Shown: piece by piece, positions 12,219 through 24,837 of the stretch
Numbering within the stretch: the stretch's first letter is position 1
How the letters are laid out: every line of letters begins with the position of its first letter
The notes under the pieces: generated by a model
Database searches by the model: none
What the model saw: only the letters and a program-made list of their open reading frames with translations
What the model was told of the DNA's origin: nothing
Assembly: GCA_010015675.1 (NCBI GenBank)
Contig: ML977007.1
Coordinates: forward strand, 174,544 to 238,543
Direction: 5' to 3'
Source of the DNA: Byssothecium circinans
Taxonomy: Eukaryota; Ascomycota; Dothideomycetes; Pleosporales; Massarinaceae
Length of the DNA: 64,000 bases
Translations under genes and position numbers: made by a program

Positions 12219-14027
12219 ATGTCGTCGCGCAATGCTCCCCCGTGGCAAAGCAACCGTGATAACCGCTCCCATCGGCCCGCGCCCCCGTCCTCCATACCCG
12301 CGAAGCGCTCAGCCAGCTCACGCGCCTCCGACAATCCCTCCAAACGATCCACCAATGCGCAAGACGAGGCCTGGGCTGCCGAAGAAGATCGATTTGTGCT
12401 CCAGCAGGCCAAGAAGAAGGCGGCGTTGCGTGTCAAGGGCGGACGAGCGAAGCCGATCGACTGGCTCGCCGTCACGCTTCGGTTCGTGGACCCTACCAAA
12501 ACGCTGCTCAACGACGAGGTGGAAGACCATGAGCTGGAGATTGTGGACCCAGAGGGCGTAATGGAGGGTCTCGATGAGGACGAGCTGTCGGAATTGGAGA
12601 AGGAAATTGAGAACTACCTTGCGCTGGAAACAGACCGGAGCAACCGAGAGTACTGGAACGTACGTGCATGGTTGATTCGACCAGAATCCTGCTTAAATGT
12701 TAACACATCTCTAGTCGCTGAAGACGGTTTGCAAAGACCGTCGCCGCAAGTCACGCACTTCGAAAGACCAGGCCCGCGGTACCAATTCAGTCTCCGCCGA
12801 TATCGACCGCCTACTGGCACCGAAGACGCACGAACAGCTAGAAATCCTAGAAGGACAAGTCAAGAGGAAGCTGGACTCTGATGAGCCCATAGACTATGAT
12901 TACTGGGAACAGCTGCTGCGTAATCTGCGGGTATGGAAAGCCAAAGCAAAGTTGCGAAAGGTGTCGCAGGAAATAATAGGCGAGAGACTTCAAGCGTTGC
13001 GAAAACAGCAGGAAGAACTCGCGCTGTCTGTACAGACGAAAGTGGAGGATATGCTCAAGAGCGCACGGGAAAGTGACGAGAGGCCCACCACCACGTTGGT
13101 GTACGATGCAGCTCTTGATCCCCAACCAGCGCTGAAGCTTCGTGCCGAGGAAAAGGTGCTGAAGCAGTCAAATGAGAAGGGCTTCGTAGAGGATGTTGTC
13201 AATGAACGTCGGAAAGTCCTCAAGCTAGGCTACGTCCCAATGAAGAACAAGGCTGAAAACACGTCCATCAGTACCATCCAAACGAAGGTCAATCAGATTG
13301 GCTCCACATCAGCTTCCCGATTTGCGCCTGTCGAGAAAGAGGACTATTCGCGCGCCACGATGGCTCTCTATGAACGAGAGGTTGCACGAGGAGTGGACGA
13401 AGGCGAGGAGGTCTTTGCTGCCGAGGAAGAGGTCACATCCACTAGACCACACGGAACGGGTGATTATAAGGCTAGGAAGCCACGCTATTTCAATCGGGTA
13501 CAGATGGGCTATGAGTGGAATAAGTACAACCAAACGCACTATGACCATGACAACCCGCCCCCCAAGGTTGTGCAGGGCTACAAGTTCAACGTCTTTTATC
13601 CCGACCTTATCGACAAGACAAAAGCACCCACTTTCAAGATCGAGCGCGAGAATGGAAGGAAGAGGGGTGAATCCTTCGCCCCAGCTGGTGAAGATGACAC
13701 ATGTTTGATCCGCTTCATTGCCGGTCCGCCTTACCAAGATATTGCCTTCCGGATTGTAGACAAGGAGTGGGATTACAGTGCGAAACGAGATCGCGGGTTC
13801 AAGAGCAGTTTTGACAAGGTAAGCGTTCGCTTCCAGCTGCGCGGTAGACGCACGCTGGGATGCACCCTGCCATGTTCCGCCGTGACAGCCATAGGGCTAA
13901 CTGAGGCTAACACGTTCCAGGGCATTTTACAACTGCATTTCCAGTTCAAAAAGGTATGTTACTCCTGCGTTGACCATCTCCGGCACTGCCTCATGCTTAT
14001 CCGTGACAGATTTACTATCGGAAATGA
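12219..14027 (+). CDS. cay1: Cactin (spliceosome-associated protein)
   Basis: Conserved nuclear protein linked to pre-mRNA splicing in animals and, as Cay1, to telomere and splicing functions in fission yeast. Exons 12219-12659, 12715-13818, 13921-13953 and 14010-14027 give 531 aa. The third exon is only 33 nt and the last codes just IYYRK and stop; all junctions are GT..AG and in frame. The middle holds charged helices (LRVWKAKAKLRKVSQEIIGE). The C-terminal cactin domain is clear: KPRYFNRVQMGYEWNKYNQT, HYDHDNPPPKVVQGYKFN, FYPDLIDKTKAPTFKIE, then GILQLHFQFKKIYYRK. The N-terminus is a Ser/Arg/Pro-rich disordered stretch. The start has a good context (CCACCATG). The length is typical for fungal orthologues. 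Confidence 0.93.
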
Positions 14028-15391
14028 AGCACTCTGCAGCCCGTTCCCGCGTTGCATCTGGCCCACGTCTCACCAAAGACCTCAGCGTTCACCGCGACTC
14101 TGCAAAGGTCTCTTGCTCTGCGTCGTATCTTCAGTACATATTTTGGGCTTGCAATTGCGGTGTGTTTGGATTTGTATTGGACCCAGAGCGCGTACGATTC
14201 CCCTTTCGAGGACCTCAGCCATGGGCAATGGCAGCGGACGCGATCCCACAGATTTAGGTAAATGCAAGGAATCATAGTCTACAACATTAGTTGACACTCG
14301 ATGATTCAGCATACTCTCCGAACCAGTTGGTGTGTTTCCGTACTCTAAGGCTATCTTGAGCATCCAAATCGGCGTCCCGACCAATCAAGACAGTCACTGC
14401 CACGGCCACAATATGAGGGGTGATGCAATTGGGAACCCCTCACCGGACAATCAGTCGACGGGAACTGTGCTACATGCCCAAGCTACAAGGTATCCAACGG
14501 TTGCTTGCTGCTGCCTTCACGCACTTACATCGTGTCATAGATCTTATAAGCCCTAGTCCCTTTGGTCACCGCCCATTTGCTAGCCCACTGGACTCACATG
14601 TGAGAGCTTTTCTCAAAGGTACGCTTTTCTGCGACAATAGACAGTCCCTCTACGCTTTGTCGCGGATATTCGCGTGGCAAGAGGGTGTGGGTGTTCTTTT
14701 TCCTCTGGTGACGTGACAGAGCGGGACTTGTCTGGAGTACTTCCAGAAGGCCCATCGAAGAACGGAGTAGCACAGCAGACGATCTGGGGCCGGGCAATGT
14801 CTTGGTTACCTTTCTGTTTCTCTGGCGTTGCATACTCATGCAAGCTCCCGTCCTTAACCCTGCCAGCCCCACTGAAACGTAAAACTGTTGGCTGTGACTG
14901 TGGCACGCCCTTGTCATTCCTTAGTATCATCCGGTCGTGCAATTGGGGCTTGGGAGATTCTGACAAGGGGCCTTCACTATCGGTAGCCTTCTGCAGCGAG
15001 AGACCTTTGGGGAAGTGACAACCATGTGACACGGCCCGCAGCCGATCTGGTCTTTTGGCTGCCTTCTCTTCGCACTGACATCTCAGCAATTTGTTTGCCT
15101 ACCGCTCCCACTCTGAGCCAACATCCATCGACCATATGCATGTGAGCTGGCACACGGGTATATGCCTCAGCGTCACAATGAGAGCCTCTTGCATCCAATC
15201 TCGCATCGACTGGCCTTGGCCTTTGCTTCACTCTATCAGCGCATCTGCTGCCCGCTTGTTCACGTCCATATCTCGCCATCAATCTCTGTCTTACGAGCCG
15301 CGTTGTCAACGTTTCTGACCAGATTCCTACTCAGCCATACATTCAACACCGCTTCTACTATCCGGACCCGCTAGAGTGAGACAGCAAAACT
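14028..15391. other. Intergenic stretch upstream of the forkhead gene
   Basis: This holds the cactin 3' end and a long upstream region for the forkhead factor. Only short frames without recognisable domains are present on either strand; the longest (15089-14613, minus) is basic and featureless. The part from about 15100 on is pyrimidine-rich and is probably the forkhead 5' leader. Confidence 0.45.
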
Positions 15392-17065
15392 ATGCCACAT
15401 CCCCATTCCCCCCAGCAGCCCGACTCAGCAGAGCTCGCTGGAGGGCTAGGCACTGTTCAACCATCCAAGGACCAGCTTCGCGCTTCTATTCCGCTTCACG
15501 CTCCGACACCATTGTCTACTCCCCGACACTGTGCGGTGACCGCTGCCATAATGGCTGCCTTTCCAGAAATCGCTCCTGCCCGGGACTCTGCCACATCGTT
15601 TATGAACCTCAACGATTCCAACGCAATGCCATGGACGACTCCTCAAGGCGAGTTTGCCAACGGCACGGCCGCAGATGGCTCCAGTTTCCACTATCCATTG
15701 CAGTTCCCGCCGGGGTCGTTCGATTACGGCCAAAACACCACACCTTATCAAGACAACTACAACCTCACCTACTCCGCACATCTCGGTTCGGTGCCCCGCT
15801 CTTACACCAGCGATATTGACCTTCCCGGCTTATCTATGAGCAACATGCCGCAGTCATACCCTCCTGACGCATATCACATTGAGCCGCAGTCCTTGCACGA
15901 ACGTATGGACCTCGCAGATTCAGGAATCAGCGGACAGCTTCTGCAGCTCAGGCACGACGAGTACGACGGCTTCGGGCTCATGATGAGACATGAAGAGCAC
16001 ACCGCCTACAGCAGCCCATACGACTCGGACATCACCCGCGCTTCGACGCCTAGCGGAGACCATGTGCATATGGGAGGTCCTCTGGACGGATATAAGATGG
16101 AGTGCGAGGAAGGTGCCATCGACAAAGAACAGCCGTATGCACAGCTTATACATCGCGCGCTGATGGAAGCTCCCGGGCACACCATGATCCTCCGCGATAT
16201 CTATGACTGGTTCACGAAGAACACCGACAAGGCAGCTGACAAGGAAACAAAAGGATGGCAGAACAGCATTCGGCACAACCTCTCCATGAATGGGGTGCGT
16301 TCTCCCTCCTCTTCACCTCGTCATCTTTACTAACCATATCAGGCCTTCGAGAAAGTCGACCAACCCGGCGAGGAATCAAGACGTGGCTTCATGTGGCGTT
16401 TGACCGATGAAGCCGTCCGCGAAGGCGTCAAATCCACCACCCGTTACCGCAGCAAGCAACCCAATAAACGTGCCCACCGCTCCACCAACCCCCTCCCTCA
16501 ACGTCAAGCCTCCGGTGCAAAAGGCGGCCAGGCAGCCCGTCGTGCGGCACGCCTGCGTCGCTCCAATCGCATGAACGAACTCTCCACCTACCGCAGCGAT
16601 CCCTGCCGCTCCGTACCGACGGGCGGCTCTACAAACCTACCCCCGAAGTTCGACACCGACGGCAATTTCTCCTCCTTCCCATCGAGTCCATCCTGCAACT
16701 CCCCCGTCATGCCAGCGGTCGAGTTCGGCTACGGCAAAGACGACTTCGGCCGGTACGTTTTCGGCAGCGGTCCCTCGTCAACATCAACATCGACAGTAAG
16801 AGCGTCCCACTCTCGCGCATACAACGACTCGCCGTTTACTCAGGACATGCCGCTCTGTGCAGGCGACACGGCATATCTCCAGGACCCGGCACACATGGCA
16901 GATCCGATGATCTTTGCGAATTCACCGTCGCCGACCGCAGACGAGCCGAGGACGCCGGAGCCGCATCTTGGCGGCGGCTGGGGTGATGATTGGATGCTGG
17001 GTCCCGGAATGCATCATGGGCATATGATTGTGGCGGATACGCCGTATAATGAGTTCCCGGTGTGA
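15392..17065 (+). CDS. Forkhead-domain transcription factor
   Basis: DNA-binding regulator. Two exons, 15392-16294 and 16343-17065 (48-bp intron, phase 0), give 541 aa. The forkhead winged helix runs from about residue 245 to 335: PYAQLIHRALMEAPGHTMIL, RDIYDWFTKN, the recognition helix GWQNSIRHNLSMNGAFEKV, and the wing with GFMWRLTDEA. The intron falls inside the domain, right after the recognition helix. After the domain comes a basic patch (RYRSKQPNKRAHR; RAARLRRSNR) that can serve for nuclear import. Both flanks are Ser/Pro/Gly/Tyr-rich, probably activation regions. The first ATG is used here; an in-frame ATG at 15551 (MAAFPEIAPARDS) would remove 53 residues and is a real alternative. There is no FHA domain, so it is not a Fkh1/Fkh2 orthologue. 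Confidence 0.9.
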
Positions 17066-20000
17066 GTGAGTGGTGGTACGGGATGCAGGTCGCATATATT
17101 TGAGTATTGGCCAGCTCTTTCTATTTTTCTTTTTCTCTCTACGTCGGTCAGACTTGTCATGTTTTGCATTTGCTGCATTTTGTTCTCGGCGCTTTACGAG
17201 GCTTGATGATACCGACTCCACATACTCTCAGCCGGACAGACAACCTCTCTCTCGGTTCTCTGTATCACTTTTTTTCTTATATAACGACACTCAACGCCCG
17301 AGGCAGTGTAGATGGATGATGGGGACGACCTGTCGCTCCAGTGCCTTTTTGCCCCATGCTCATAGATTACGATGGTCACTTTTTCTTTCTTCTTCCGGTT
17401 GGGCATTTCTTTCGTACTTGCATTTGCGTGGTTGGTTTTCAATTTTTTTTTTCATGCATAGAGATGAGTCGGGGTAGTTCGATTGTATAATTATTGTATG
17501 AAGAGCTTAGCTTGATGGGTGAGTGTAGATGTGAGAGCGAGCTGTGGATCCGTAATGATGGTAATAATTCATGCTGGTTCTTTCGCTCATGTTTACTTCT
17601 TTGTGCATTATGTGACGGTCATGGTTGTTGTTGCTCTGCTACAAGCTGAGTTCATATCGAGCAGTGATAGCTTTCATCCTCCGTCATAGCTGTATTCTAA
17701 AGTTCCAGATCTCCTTCCCATCCTAAACGACTCCCTGGAAATATCGCACGCATACCGCCCTCATCGTTCAGCACACCCCGCACGTACAAAAACTCGCATG
17801 CAGTATCGCTTTTTGCAAATACCTCCCACAACTAATACTTCAACTGCTGTACTGTAAATACAGCTCCAACCACCAAGACCTCTGATCTCTCTGATATCTC
17901 TACGGCGTTGAGTAGCTTGAGCGTTCGGATGTGCATGGTGCGTGAAATATGGTCATTGATACTGGCGTAGGAGGCTTAAATGTCATGGTAGAGATTAGAT
18001 CTTAATTTTTGCCTTGATTCGAATCATGGAAAGGGGGTGAGGGGGATTTTTAGTTAACACACATCCAGTGGATCTTTTTGGTATGTATTCGCTGTTAAGG
18101 TCTCTTTTAGGTAGCTCTATTTTTTTTTTTTCACGTGCATGTACGCCACCCCGTGCCGTGGAGGGGTGGCTTGCATGACAGCCGCATGGCAGTTGCTCGC
18201 TTGGCCAACCTTGGGATTAATTCTTCGTGCATCCACTTTTGTCCCTCAACCTCTAGAACCGCGTTAATATTGGGACTTGGCTAATAGACAGATCTCATTG
18301 TCTGTTTTTGAGAGACCCTTGTTCTTTCGAAGGAGAGAGTGGGGCGATGGGGTGCTGACGGTGGTCTACTGGACGGAGGTTGAGAAAAGTGACGAGTCGA
18401 ATCTTGAACACTGACCTGATTATCGGCCAGCCTTGTGCCATACGCACGAACGGATGTGAATGAGTCGGTAAGTGGACTGCTTGCAGGACTGCGTAGTACT
18501 AGATTGGGCACAGATACCGCTTCTCTTCGATCTTTAGCACTGATAGTGCTAGTTTGTAAAGATGATGTGGAATAGAAACCTTGGTCGCTAAGGAATCTTC
18601 ACAGGGACACCTTATCCCTGTCTTCATGAGTCCTGATGCACGGTGTAGAGTATGGAAGACGTTGCGGGACTGTGACGGTAGATGCTTCAATGATAACGCG
18701 CCTAGGCAGGTAGAGTCAAGCAAGTGTGATTTATGCAATAATAGAGAAGCTCGGGAAAACGTCAGCGGTAGTACAAGCATTAAATGCATGGAGTTGTAAG
18801 CCACCAATACATATAAGTCTAACTGTTCTCGGGTCCACCGAGGTAGGTCGCTCAAAACGTCACTGCGGCGTCGGTCAACATTCCTTATGCAGGGTCTGCA
18901 CTCCAATGCAGTGGGAGTGACAGGTTACACTGCTTTACTCTTCCGCTTCCCCGCGCCTGTCTTTTGAACGGACTCGGTCCGCGTCCGGATAGCGAGTTAC
19001 CCACCTGCCAGTTTGAGGGCTGGTCACTTTCCGCGTGATCTGGGTGTAAATCATTGTGTTCTCGCAGACTTAGGTTACCGAGATCGAGGAGCCATCTAGG
19101 TAGAAGTGAGATGATCTAGATGATATCGACAGCTGATAGCTTCGCCTGCCTAAATGGTTTATACGGTGGTTTGGACTCTTTGCATACCTCAATTTTGGCC
19201 CCGCATGGAGCCGAGTTTACAGAATCTTTGCAGAATTCTCATCCTTTGAGCTACCACTCCCACATGATGCCTAATCTACTGAACGTTCCTCGTCGACAGC
19301 TCCCATACAAAACCTCGGCATGCGGAGCTATAAAGTACTTCCGCTACACGTCGTCCCACGCACCCACTTGCTTTTGACGTCTCACTTCTGCACCGCCTTG
19401 CATGCAGCATGCACGTAGTAGCTCGCATACAATGAACCCTACCTCTACCACCAACGCGACCCACAAAGCATAACTTTAGATCCTAGACCCCTGCCCCTCG
19501 GGCCGTTCTACAAGCACGATGCAGAAGCTCGTTTCTCGGTCTCTCTGAACGGGAACCGGATAACGGCGGCGGGCCGAAGCGTCGACCAATCAAGCGCAAT
19601 CGGGGTGCATGAACTGCCGCTGTATGCATATGACCTTTGTCCTTATGGTAAGGATTCGATGCAGTGTGACTAATGATGTGGGATGCGGTGGTCTGACTCG
19701 ACGCAGACGCAAATTTGGATGTCGCTAAGTCAGGCATGAGACTTGTCTTCGTCGAGAAAGTGAGTGCACCTGTGAAGTCTTTTCTTCGATGTGTCCCCCG
19801 GTGGAAGATGAAGGGATACGTGACACTAGTTGATTGGGCTGGAGGAAACAAAGTGACGAGATCAAAATGAATGTGTATCTTGGCACAAATCCATTGCTCG
19901 GAAGAGTTGACATGATGCGAGATTAAGAAGTGTGAATTTGAGAGGAAGGAGTAAAGATACTTACTCTCCTTTACAGACCGAGTCGACGACTGTCAGTCGC

Positions 20001-20650
20001 TCAATCCCGTGACCTTGTTCGTCCATGATTCTCTCCCGGGGTCTTGGGGAATAACTTTTGAGGTCTTTATCCTTGTACGGGAAGTGTGCAGATGTGCTAG
20101 TGGTTCGCAACGCCTTGGTGGTACCTTTTGGCACCTTCTATCGGTCCGATTCTGCATCTTTATGCGCGACATGCGCTTGATAGGCTTCCAACCTTCTATG
20201 CACGCCATATCCGCGTCCGCCCTTGCTCCTTCCAGATCGATGCTGGCTACGTGCAGTGCTTGTGTGGGAACGATTGTCATACGTGCTCTGCACGCCATAG
20301 ACGCGCGGTATTTTGCAGTGCGGTATCGAGTAGACGCTCCGCTCGAAGTTGAATGTGCTGGTCAGATGGGCCGTCGCAAGAGAGGTGAATTGAGTACATC
20401 CTCTCCACCTTGGTCCTGTGGATGGAAAAGTAAAACGCGTGCTCAAGAGTCATCTCCAGCTATCCATTCACGGCCATCGTCGAACATGCCCACCTTCGAG
20501 GGAGAGAGAACGCGCTTCCCCGTGTTCAGGATAGAATCATGCATCGACGTTGAGGAGAAATCCGGGGTAAAATCTTCCACCAATCCCATGCTCCACGAGT
20601 CATAGCGTTTGGAAACCTACGCGCAAGCCACCCGTTTCCCTCTTAGCCAC
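17066..20650. other. 3.6-kb gene-free stretch
   Basis: The first part (to about 17700) is probably the forkhead 3' UTR and terminator region, with T-rich runs. From 18.3 to 20.6 kb there are only short overlapping frames on both strands with no domain or splice pattern I can support. No tRNA or other RNA gene was recognised. The base composition is ordinary, so it is not a RIP desert. Confidence 0.45.
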
Positions 20651-20653
20651 AAG

Positions 20654-20864
20654 TGGCGGATGATCTTCTTTCGGACGGATGAACATCCGCCATCCCCGCA
20701 CGGCTGCTAAATTGCTTCTCGAATGTCGCCCCTGGACCGAACGGCTAGGAGAGACATATATTAACGAGATGTGTTCCGTGCTATGAGGCTCTCCAGCCCT
20801 CGCTCACTACGCACCCGTGAACTTTGGCACACAGGGAGTTGAAAAGGTCCAGAAAACTGTCAAA
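20654..20864 (+). promoter_or_regulatory. Probable exo-polygalacturonase promoter
   Basis: A 9-bp inverted repeat, TGGCGGATG (20654-20662) and CATCCGCCA (20684-20692), is followed by CCCCGC (a CreA-like carbon repression core). A TATA-like TATATTAA lies at 20757-20764, about 100 bp before the ATG. Inverted CGG/CCG-containing repeats are typical targets of fungal Zn2Cys6 regulators. The link to pectin control is inference. Confidence 0.45.
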
Positions 20865-22412
20865 ATGCACATCTCATCGTTCGTTGGAGCAGCTCTGCTG
20901 CATGCCTCACTGGCATGGTCTGCGTCTTTGGATGTTGAAGGACTTGTACCGAGAGTTGGTTTATTGTCGAGATCCAGCCATGCCGTCGCACCTTTTCATC
21001 CTGGGAAACCCTTCTACTCATCGCCGGTGCGAACGAAGAACTGCACTGTGAAGAGCTATGGCGTCGATGGCAAGGACGATTCGGAGTACATTCTCAGTGC
21101 CATCAAAGAGTGCAATAACGGCGGTCACGTGATCTTCCCGAAAGGAAATAAGTACACTATTGGAACTGCGTTGGATCTCACGTTCCTCAAGCACATCGAT
21201 CTCGGTAAGCGTCTCTCATTCGACCCAAGTCGTGAGACTCGCTAATACAGGAAACAGATATCCGAGGTACTATCCAGTTCAGCAACGACACGGATTACTG
21301 GCAAGCCAACGCATTCAACCACACCTTTCAAAACGCAACTACTTTCTTCCAACTCGGAGGCTCCGACGTCAACGTCTATGGTGGTGGTACCCTAGATGGA
21401 AATGGTCAGGTATGGTATGACCTCTACGCCAAGGATATTTACACTCTGCGTCCCATCCTTTTCGGCACCATCGGACTCAAGGGCGGCCGTATCGAGGATC
21501 TAAATCTCAGAAACTCGCCCCAGTGGTACAATCTTGTTGCTAACTCTAGTGGGGTAACCTTCTCGCGCATTAATATTGCGGGCCGGAGTATGAGCAAAAA
21601 TCCGGCGAAGAACACTGATGGGTAGGTCGACCTTGTCGAAATAGAAAAGATCGAACGCGTACTCATACTTGTAGATGGGATACTTACCGCTCGTCCAACA
21701 TCGTTATCCAGAACTCCCACATCGACAACGGCGATGACTGCGTCTCCTTCAAGCCCAACAGCACAGACATCGTCGTGCAGAACCTGATCTGCAATGGAAG
21801 TCACGGGATCAGCGTTGGGAGTTTGGGACAATATGTCGGCGAGGTTGATATCGTGAAGAACATTTACGTAAGGATCACATCTATTTATATAGGCTTGAGC
21901 TAACATCGAAGAGGTTTTTAATATTACGATGTCGAACTCATCGGATGGCGCCCGCATCAAAGTTTGGCCAGGAATCTCCTCCGCGCTATCCGGCGATCTC
22001 CAGGGCGGCGGTGGCTCAGGCGCAGTGTCAAATATCACCTATGACGGGATGACCATCTCAAACGTCGATTATGCCATCCAGATCACGCAGTGCTATGGGC
22101 AGAGGAACCTCACGCTTTGCAACCAGGTAAGAAACCTCGACTTCAAAGGCCATAAGAACTTCGTAAGAACTGACGGATATCTAGTTCCCCTCGAATCTTA
22201 CCATCTCTGATGTCACGATCCGCAACTTCAAAGGCACGACGAGCAAGAAGCACGCTCCGCTTGTGGGGTATCTGGTATGCTCGAGCCCGAACGTTTGTGG
22301 TAACATTACGATTGAGAATATTGATGTGAAGAGTCCGTCCGGGACGAATGCGTACCAATGCGGAAATATTCCCGGTATTGAAAAGCAGGTGAACTGTACT
22401 AAGGGTGTTTGA
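20865..22412 (+). CDS. Secreted exo-polygalacturonase, GH28
   Basis: Removes galacturonic acid units from the ends of pectin chains outside the cell. Exons 20865-21204, 21258-21621, 21675-21867, 21914-22126 and 22185-22412 give 445 aa; all introns are 46-58 bp, GT..AG and in frame. [20 protein letters not shown] looks like a signal peptide. GH28 catalytic motifs are all present: N232-T-D-G, D255-D256 in NGDDC, G-S-H278-G, and R313-I-K. The context NTDGWDTYRSS and [13 protein letters not shown] is that of fungal exo- rather than endo-enzymes. Numerous N-glycosylation sites occur. Nothing is missing, so it should be active. Its upstream region carries TATA and CreA-like motifs. Confidence 0.95.
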
Positions 22413-22682
22413 TAGAGTGAAGCAGTTGATGGAGCAATAAAATCATTGATGCAAACTCAGAATTCTTCCGTGTTGGACTGAGCCCACATACATATATCCA
22501 CTCAGCGATGAATTCTAATAGGACTGCCTTTTGTCCAACACAACGAAACACCAGTGATGTCATGAAGGTAGACATAAAGGCGATGGTGGATAGTCTTTGC
22601 AACCCGAATAGAAAGTTTCTTAAGAAAGGAAAAGATGCGAGTCGGTGGAAGTAGCAAATTGCTTACTAATCCGCTTTATCGA
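22413..22682. other. Short intergenic region, 3' of the exo-polygalacturonase
   Basis: No gene is seen. It marks the end of the gene block. The sequence immediately to the right is transposon-derived. Confidence 0.5.
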
Positions 22683-22684
22683 TA

Positions 22685-22860
22685 ACGTGTTTTATCAGTA
22701 AGCGGCGCATATCAGTATGTGGCGCACCCCACCAAAAAAAAGACGCCTTCTTTGTACAATAGCTTAACAACACCACAATAAATCACGATATAAATAGAAC
22801 TGATAGATTTAGGCTATCTAACATCCACCCCTACGTAACCGGACACCCCCCGAGATCGGA
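22685..22860 (+). mobile_element. Deleted remnant of element family A
   Basis: After a TA (22683-22684) the sequence starts ACGTGTTTTATCAGTAAGCG and continues through ATCAGTATGTGGCGCACC. This matches for about 50 bp the right end of element A (reverse complement of 40663-40633 continued at 38509-38490) and is uninterrupted where A carries element B. From about 22818 it resembles A's other end: TAACATCC and AACCGGACAC correspond to the reverse complement around 36817-36860. The transposase in between is absent, so this is an internally deleted copy, MITE-like. The far terminal repeat is not recognisable, so the right border is approximate. Confidence 0.6.
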
Positions 22861-24160
22861 CGAATCATAGGTACTTTGTCTTTATAGCTATTTTAACCTC
22901 GCACACAGGTCTATATATATATAATTCTATAGATCTCTTATAAATTAGCTACTTATAAAATACTAGAACCCTTTATACCTAAAAATTACATTGACGTTGT
23001 CGCCTTATTACCTGCTCAGTAGAGAACTTCTTTTATACCATAAATCGATCCCGATGCCCTCTAGCCCTAATATTAAGCTTAATCATTTCTGATTTGAATG
23101 AAATAGTGATATCCAAACGAGAGAGCTGGTGCACTATACTTGGGAATGTGGTAAGCTATATAGCAGCCGTGGAGTGCGAATTCATCTGGTGTTGCCACGC
23201 TAATCGGTACCTTCCCGGTTGAAGCTATTACGTTTCTGGTTAGTGTAAGAACCCCTCTATGGCTTATGTAAGTATAATACCTCACAAACCCCGGTTACAT
23301 GGTAGCATACCTAAAGCCACTTAAACTTCCAGCCACGATTGCTTTGCCACATTTACGAACCTCGAATCACGTGCGCTGACATAGTAATTGTCTAACTTAG
23401 TTAATGTCAGTCCCTGGGTCGCGAGACGCACCCTGTCGCGAGACAAACCATAGGTACTTTGAGATTAAGCGACCCTCATATTCTAGGCGCATTGAATATT
23501 CCTGAAGTCTTCTATCAATAATTTTTTAAGCCTACCCTAGCATGCTCTTGTTCTCATAAATACAAAAAATATAGTGGCGTTGATGCCTTCGCGCCTAATC
23601 GTATGGAGCCTTCTTCTTAAGCAATAATCTAGACTTATGCCGTACAGCACCACTATCGACCCCGCTAGCCTCTTGAATTATGGAATAACTTTATTTAGGC
23701 TTCTAAGCGTTATTACGATAGTAGGAAGTTGTTGTCAACTATGTGACGATCGTGGCGCGCATATTCATGCATGATTGCTACCCCGGTCGGTACTTCTGAT
23801 TGAAGCAGCTCCTACATTAGGCTAGCGCAAAACGGCCTTGTGCGTCTCACGTAATCACGAGGATGTAATTTACATTAATTGCAGTAGCGAAGCCTGTGGC
23901 TATGTAGAGGGTTAGCAGGCTGGCTCCAGCCCTGCAGCCTTGCAATTCAACTAAGACCTCGGCTCTAGTTAACCAACTTGACGCGAAAAACCTACAGAAT
24001 CCGCCACCTTACAAAGAGTGTGGCCGGTGCGGGTCGGCCGTCCTCCCTGCAGCTGGTGGCGACATATGGCGCTGAGTTGCTTTCATTACCGTTCCATTCC
24101 TCGTACCCTTGCTTATACTACTCCGCCCATTCCATGTTTGCATTAGCTCTGTATCTACAA
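22861..24160. other. AT-rich, gene-free stretch, probably RIP-degraded repeat
   Basis: Markedly richer in A/T than the gene block, with many TA steps and no frame above about 80 codons. The short motif CATAGGTACTTTG occurs twice (near 22867 and 23450), hinting at a duplicated older element. I see no gene or RNA. Confidence 0.5.
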
Positions 24161-24723
24161 TTAAAGCGGCATCAAACGCTTATCTATACTCTCCATCTGC
24201 CACTTATTTAAACTTTCAAGGGAAGACTCTGTATGAGGATGATGATGGCCGAGGACCCGTTTGCGTAGCTGAAAGCATGCCTCTATCAGTAAAATAGCCT
24301 CCTTATTGCGGCTTTGGGACTTAAACATGAACGCAAGGTTGCCCATAGCAGTCAGCGTGTCTGGATGTTCGTTCCCAAGAATCCTCTTCCTCGTTTCCAT
24401 CACTCGCACCAGCATGTCTTCGGCCTCATTCCAGCGCCTTTGCCTCCAAAACGTCGAGGCCAGGTTAGCCATGCTGATGAGCGTGTCCAGGTGTGCACGG
24501 TGGGGTGCGGCGACCGCCAGCGTTTCTGAGCGGCAGACGGAAAGTAGATAAGCGGAAGGTTAGTTGCATCGTGGAGCTGGAGGCAGCGGAGGGCGGCTAT
24601 GACTGGTCTGTAGGCAAGGCCGACGTTGAAAGCACGACCGCTTATTGATAAGTGATCGCACGCGCCTGCCCCCGTGCCCCCCACGCGGGATGTGAAAAAA
24701 GTAGCATACCAAAATACCACCAA
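24161..24723 (-). pseudogene. Relic of a TPR-type NLR gene with its middle deleted
   Basis: The minus strand from 24472 to 24161 codes tetratricopeptide repeats of the kinesin-light-chain type found at the C-terminus of fungal NLRs (MANLASTFWRQRRWNEAEDM, then GNEHPDTLTAMGNLAFMF and RKRVLGHHHPHTE). Directly upstream, minus 24660-24490 is clearly similar to the leader of the complete NLR at 28200-28390: both share CCTACAGACCAG, CATAGCCGCCCTCCGC and CGCTGGCGGTCGCCGC. Leader and TPR tail are therefore nearly joined, with hydrolase and NB-ARC parts missing. The simplest reading is an internal deletion of a paralogue. It lies in inverted orientation to the intact gene. Confidence 0.65.
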
Positions 24724-24837
24724 AAGTCATCAAAATTTCAGATTTCAACAACTACTATATATTTTAATATAGAATATTTTCGATAACGAGTCGCATATAT
24801 AAATTAGCATTTTTAGGTTTTATAATTCAAAAGTATA
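24724..24837. other. AT-rich spacer
   Basis: Strongly A/T-rich. Its left part shares GGGATG(T/C)GAAA and GCATACCAAA with 25515-25545, a small direct repeat of unknown origin. It ends in the TA (24836-24837) that flanks the element C1 terminus. Confidence 0.4.

Noticed and set aside
18633..18644. CCTGATGCACGG, matching part of the element B terminal repeat
   Set aside because: Only 12 bp match, with no further similarity or TA-bounded end; chance or too decayed to use.
3792..22412. Laccase, unknown protein, forkhead factor and exo-polygalacturonase as a secondary-metabolite cluster
   Set aside because: No polyketide synthase, peptide synthetase or terpene enzyme is present, and conserved housekeeping genes (nej1, cactin) are interspersed.
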